Positions 61,301 through 64,000 of a stretch of 64,000 nt of DNA are shown in pieces. The position numbers were made by a program, and so were the translations under genes. The number at the start of each line of letters is the position of its first letter. The stretch's first letter is position 1. The notes beneath the pieces are model-generated. The model saw only the letters and a list, made by a program, of their open reading frames with translations, searched no databases and had not been told where the DNA came from. Source of the DNA: Amphibalanus amphitrite (lineage: Eukaryota; Arthropoda; Thecostraca; Balanomorpha; Balanidae); NCBI RefSeq assembly GCF_019059575.1, contig NW_024883462.1:18499-82498 (forward strand), in the 5' to 3' direction.

Positions 61301-63324
61301 CAGGGTTGTAATCCTATCACGTAATAGCCTAACGCATAACTAGCTCAACAATCTCACCCCCGTGGCCTGCTCCGTCCACCTCTTCCGTCCAGTCCCGAAG
61401 CCTCACCGACCTTATTGGTGAAGGGCCGCCAGTGGAGGACGTTTTCTCTGAGCCGGCGGGCGGCGCTGGCCGAGGGTGGCTCGCTGCCCAGCTGTGCCAG
61501 GTCCGGGGTGGGTCCGCTGAGGTACCGCTCCACCTTGGTGAGACTAAGCGGCTGGCCGGCGGACGGTGGCGCCGCCTCGAGGTCCTCGTAACAGGTGCGC
61601 TCCTCCAGACGAGCCTGGCCGAGGGACAGAGACGAGGGAATGAGAGATAGGGTTAGAGATGACGAGAAGAGATAGGAGGGTCAGAGATGGGGATATAAAT
61701 CGGAAAAGTTACCGAGTCTGGAGACGGACCACGCAGAATGCAAGAAAATATAAATGGATGTCAGACAAGAAGGGTAGAAACAGGTAGAAGTTAGATTAGA
61801 GCAAATATTTATGTATGAGAGACGAAAGGGAAGAAACGGAAAAGGACTGATGCACAAGCATAAAAACGGATGTGTCAGACTAACAGAGGGGTCAACAACG
61901 AAACCAGAGCTAGATCGCATTTCGTGCAACACAGTGGCAAATGACAACGGGCCGCTGCCTCGCAAATGACTAGCTCTAACGCACAAGAAAGCCTCAACAT
62001 TCAACCTAACGTTACCGATAGGTAGAGCTCACCCTCTTGGCGGCGGGGTCCCTCTCGGCCGGCGGTGCCGCTGAGCTGGCCTCTCCGTTCGACTGGCCGT
62101 TCTGCTGGGGTTTGGCCGGAGTCGCTGCCGCCGCCGCCACACCCTCTGGGGTCAAACTCGCCTTCAGAACGTTTATTGAGTGCTGGTTAAACCTGTCGGC
62201 AGGGGGGAATGAACAGCTGGTCAAATATGAGAGATTATGAAATGGATAACAATACCCGATCAGTGACCAGCGAATAAGCAATAGACTTTCACACCAAGGA
62301 GAAGTTATCTAGCACCCGACAGTCTTTCTCCCGATATCCACCCGGCCGCTGCTGTGGAGTCTCCTCGTGAAACGAAACGTCCTGCACTCCCGCCCTTTCT
62401 GTCTCATCATGCGAAAGAGAAGACACCTGCAAAAAATCAAACGACACCAGACCACTATGCTCACAGCCTGATAATGCTAACGACAAGACCGCTACTCCAG
62501 CTTCGCCAAGTACAAGGTCGCATCATGTCAGGGTCGCTTCCCTCCGCTCCCAGCCCGCTCACCATCTTATCACACTACCGGCAAGATCACTAAACTCTCA
62601 GCTACCGCCGCCCGCTCACCGTCTGATCATGCTGACGGTGGCCGTGTTGGTCTGGCCGACTCCGACCGCGCTGCTGTCGCTGCCGTAGCCATCGCCGACC
62701 GTCGAGTCGGTCATCCTCCGCAGGTCCAGCATCGGGTCGTCCAGCTCCTCCTGGAGCTCCTGCTGGATCACTGCCGCGTAGAAATGAGGCAGGATGGGGA
62801 GGTAAGTCAGTGACAGAATGTGGTAAAGTGTGTGAAGAAGCAGAATCGATCAGCGTTTAGTAAACGGCCCAGAGTGCCGTAGAGCGGCGTTACAGCCTTT
62901 AGCTCAAATTAATTCAAGTTGCGTTCTTGGAAGAAGAAGAATAAGAAGAAGAAGAAGAAGAAAAAAAAAACAATTAAATATTGAATCCAACGATTACTGG
63001 ACAACTGGGAAAAACCCAACATCCGCTCACCCGAGCCATCACAGTGTTCCCTTCATACTTCTCTCTCCCACCGCGGTTACCTTTCTCATCCTGTCGGGCG
63101 CAGTCGGTAAACAGGTCCTTGCTGCTCAAATTGATCCGATCCCTATGGAAATAGTGTGACTGGAAGAAGCGCGTCCAAAACTCGGACTCCGACATTCGGC
63201 CCGGCACGTACTCGAAGAACTTCCGCCGTACCGCCGGGTACGTCTTGTAGATGGAGTTGATGGTGTCTACGTTCAAATTGTACTTCAGCCCGTTACAGCC
63301 GTCCGTTTGTGGTTTTATGTCGGC
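55398..63324 (-). CDS. GTF2H1: General transcription factor IIH subunit 1 (TFIIH p62), 3' part of gene
   Basis: Core subunit of TFIIH, used in RNA polymerase II initiation and nucleotide-excision repair in the nucleus. Exons, 5' to 3': 63324-63081, 62770-62620, 62192-62033, 61614-61411, 61002-60909, 60679-60504, 55520-55398 (stop TAG at 55398). All have AG/GT borders and matching phases, together 1152 bases (383 residues). Marks: [17 protein letters not shown], then the BSD-domain motif [34 protein letters not shown] across an exon junction; [20 protein letters not shown]; and a C-terminal [18 protein letters not shown] helix. The family is about 550 residues, so the N-terminal PH domain and first BSD region lie beyond 64000. 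The Ala/Gln/Pro/Ser-rich linker in exon 62192-62033 is lineage-specific. The last intron is about 5 kb against 70-500 bases for the others and is full of repeats. Confidence 0.93.
55911..56871. mobile_element. 961-bp TA-target MITE in the last GTF2H1 intron
   Basis: Inverted ends GGGGAGAGTGGGGCACATTC / GAATGTGCCCCACTCTCCCC with TA on both sides (55909-55910, 56872-56873). The outer 14 bases match the 902-bp family. GGGGCACATTCGTGCA or close variants recur inside (55935, 56309, and inverted near 56640). Confidence 0.85.
57452..58795 (+). repeat. A-tailed retroposon, copy 2, split by an insertion
   Basis: 5' part 57452-57589 (CCGGGTGCAGTGAGTGCCTT; GGGCTCAGCCCCGGCGACTC; AATGTCTCCCCC; CGGCTCTGAAATGGTCTTA) and 3' part 58762-58777 (ACCGAAAGGGCCTAACC) ending in a run of about 16 As. 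The poly(A) tail marks it as a SINE or a LINE 3' end. The interruption is the element at 57590-58761. Confidence 0.75.
57590..58761. mobile_element. 1.17-kb inverted-repeat element inside the retroposon
   Basis: Both ends carry CGCGCGGGGCTGG followed by a G-run and GGTAAATTTTACC, in inverted orientation (left near 57619-57656, right near 58723-58761). The interior has AGGTCAAGGTCAAGGTCAGG arrays (57750, 57914, 58070) and no coding frame. Confidence 0.65.
58796..60165. other. Intronic sequence, nothing recognised
   Basis: Part of the long last GTF2H1 intron. It is AT-rich, with a TATCTATATAG patch near 58902-58935. No exon or RNA is seen. Confidence 0.4.
60166..60358 (-). repeat. A-tailed retroposon, copy 3 (intact body)
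   Basis: On the minus strand the copy runs from CCGGATGCAGC through GGGCTCAGCCCCGATGACTC, AATGTCTCCCCCTAATTCC and AGACCGAAAGGGCTAAC to CAACAAACAATTA. It shows the uninterrupted order for copy 2. Confidence 0.72.
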
Positions 63325-64000
63325 CTGTTGGAATACAAACAGTTAGAGGCTGTGGTTCGTCCGGGCTGATACGGTGCTGGGAAGGGAAAGACGGAATAAG
63401 TATCGGACGAAGAGCGACAACGAATTTGCTTACACCGTGCTTCTTTTACAAAAATAATGCACTAATAATAACATGGTGCGTAGTTGACATATTACGGACG
63501 AACCTACACGTTCGTAAGAGTAATGACTAAGGATATGTAAACCGTGGTCACGGCACGGCATTACGAAGCACAGGGTCAAGGCCGGGCAACGAAACTTCCA
63601 CGAACATTAAGCTCCATCATCTAAGCCACGATCATTCGCACGCTAACAACGCTCCATCTGCAGCCCATTTGGGTCAGATGTCGCACTGATTCTGCCACTC
63701 CCCGTCCACCAAACACGTCACGTTTGAGCGACCCAAGGTCGTTATCGAAGTCCCGGGTACGGTTCTACTGCCACCTGACCCGTAACACACGGGCCGCGGA
63801 CCGACCACCGGGCGGGGAAATACGCAGTAGCGACGGGAGTGAGGAGGTGTTGAAAAGGCATAGTACCGCCCCACGCTCTTAGAATTACTAGCCAACGGCT
63901 CATGGTGGGGTGTCATAAACAGAAATGTTACGGCGCCATTTAGACCCAATTACCGGTAGTTCAGCAAATGTTCTGCAGAAATACAAGACTAAAACTGCAA
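63325..64000. other. GTF2H1 intron or upstream sequence at window edge
   Basis: Upstream exons of GTF2H1 are expected further along. No exon similar to the family is recognised in this stretch. Confidence 0.4.

Overview
This is a eukaryotic, animal nuclear window: genes are split by introns with GT/AG borders, there is an SLC45-family transporter and a TFIIH subunit gene, and the repeats are animal-type (BEL/Pao LTR element, hAT, TTAA-target and TA-target inverted-repeat elements, A-tailed retroposons). An arthropod, perhaps a crustacean, fits best, but the species cannot be read from the sequence.

Layout. 1-6755: a minus-strand BEL/Pao retrotransposon (5' LTR 6517-6755, gag-protease-start of RT 4325-6482, RT continuing at 1-165), split by a 4.16-kb hAT-like element (166-4324) with an exact 8-bp target duplication; that element itself holds TTAA-target elements. 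6756-15735: no recognisable gene; several inverted-repeat elements, GC-rich degenerate minisatellites, and a 902-bp TA-target element nested in another TA-target element. 15736-20131 (minus): an SLC45-type sugar transporter gene in about ten exons, all phase-compatible (about 580 codons). 20179-23747: no recognised gene.

23748-34219: a 10.5-kb unit with inverted ends and a 9-bp flanking duplication, whose body is a ~144-bp satellite in two opposite-facing arrays. It is interrupted by a 902-bp element and by a 2.2-kb block holding two tRNA-like genes and an 88-bp-arm hairpin. 34338-41961: a TTAA element, a CpG-rich stretch, a long (CT)n tract, a double hAT MITE with 8-bp target duplication, otherwise unassigned. 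41962-53467: an 11.5-kb unit built on the same plan from a different 478-bp satellite (about 7 units one way, 16-17 the other), with inverted ends and a 10-bp flanking duplication. 53493-53967: a TTAA element. 55398-63324 (minus, continuing beyond the window): the 3' part of GTF2H1 (TFIIH p62), seven exons, with a 5-kb last intron full of repeats.

The strongest candidate for something undescribed is the pair of giant satellite-bodied elements. Two unrelated satellites have the same architecture: inverted termini, 9-10 bp target duplications (Mutator-like by length) and a single head-to-head switch of array orientation. Both monomers, and at least two other repeat families here, are strongly enriched for everted AGGTCA hexamers, the nuclear-receptor half-site. 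No transposase is visible in either, so they would be non-autonomous. The two cellular genes have no evident functional link to each other or to the repeats.
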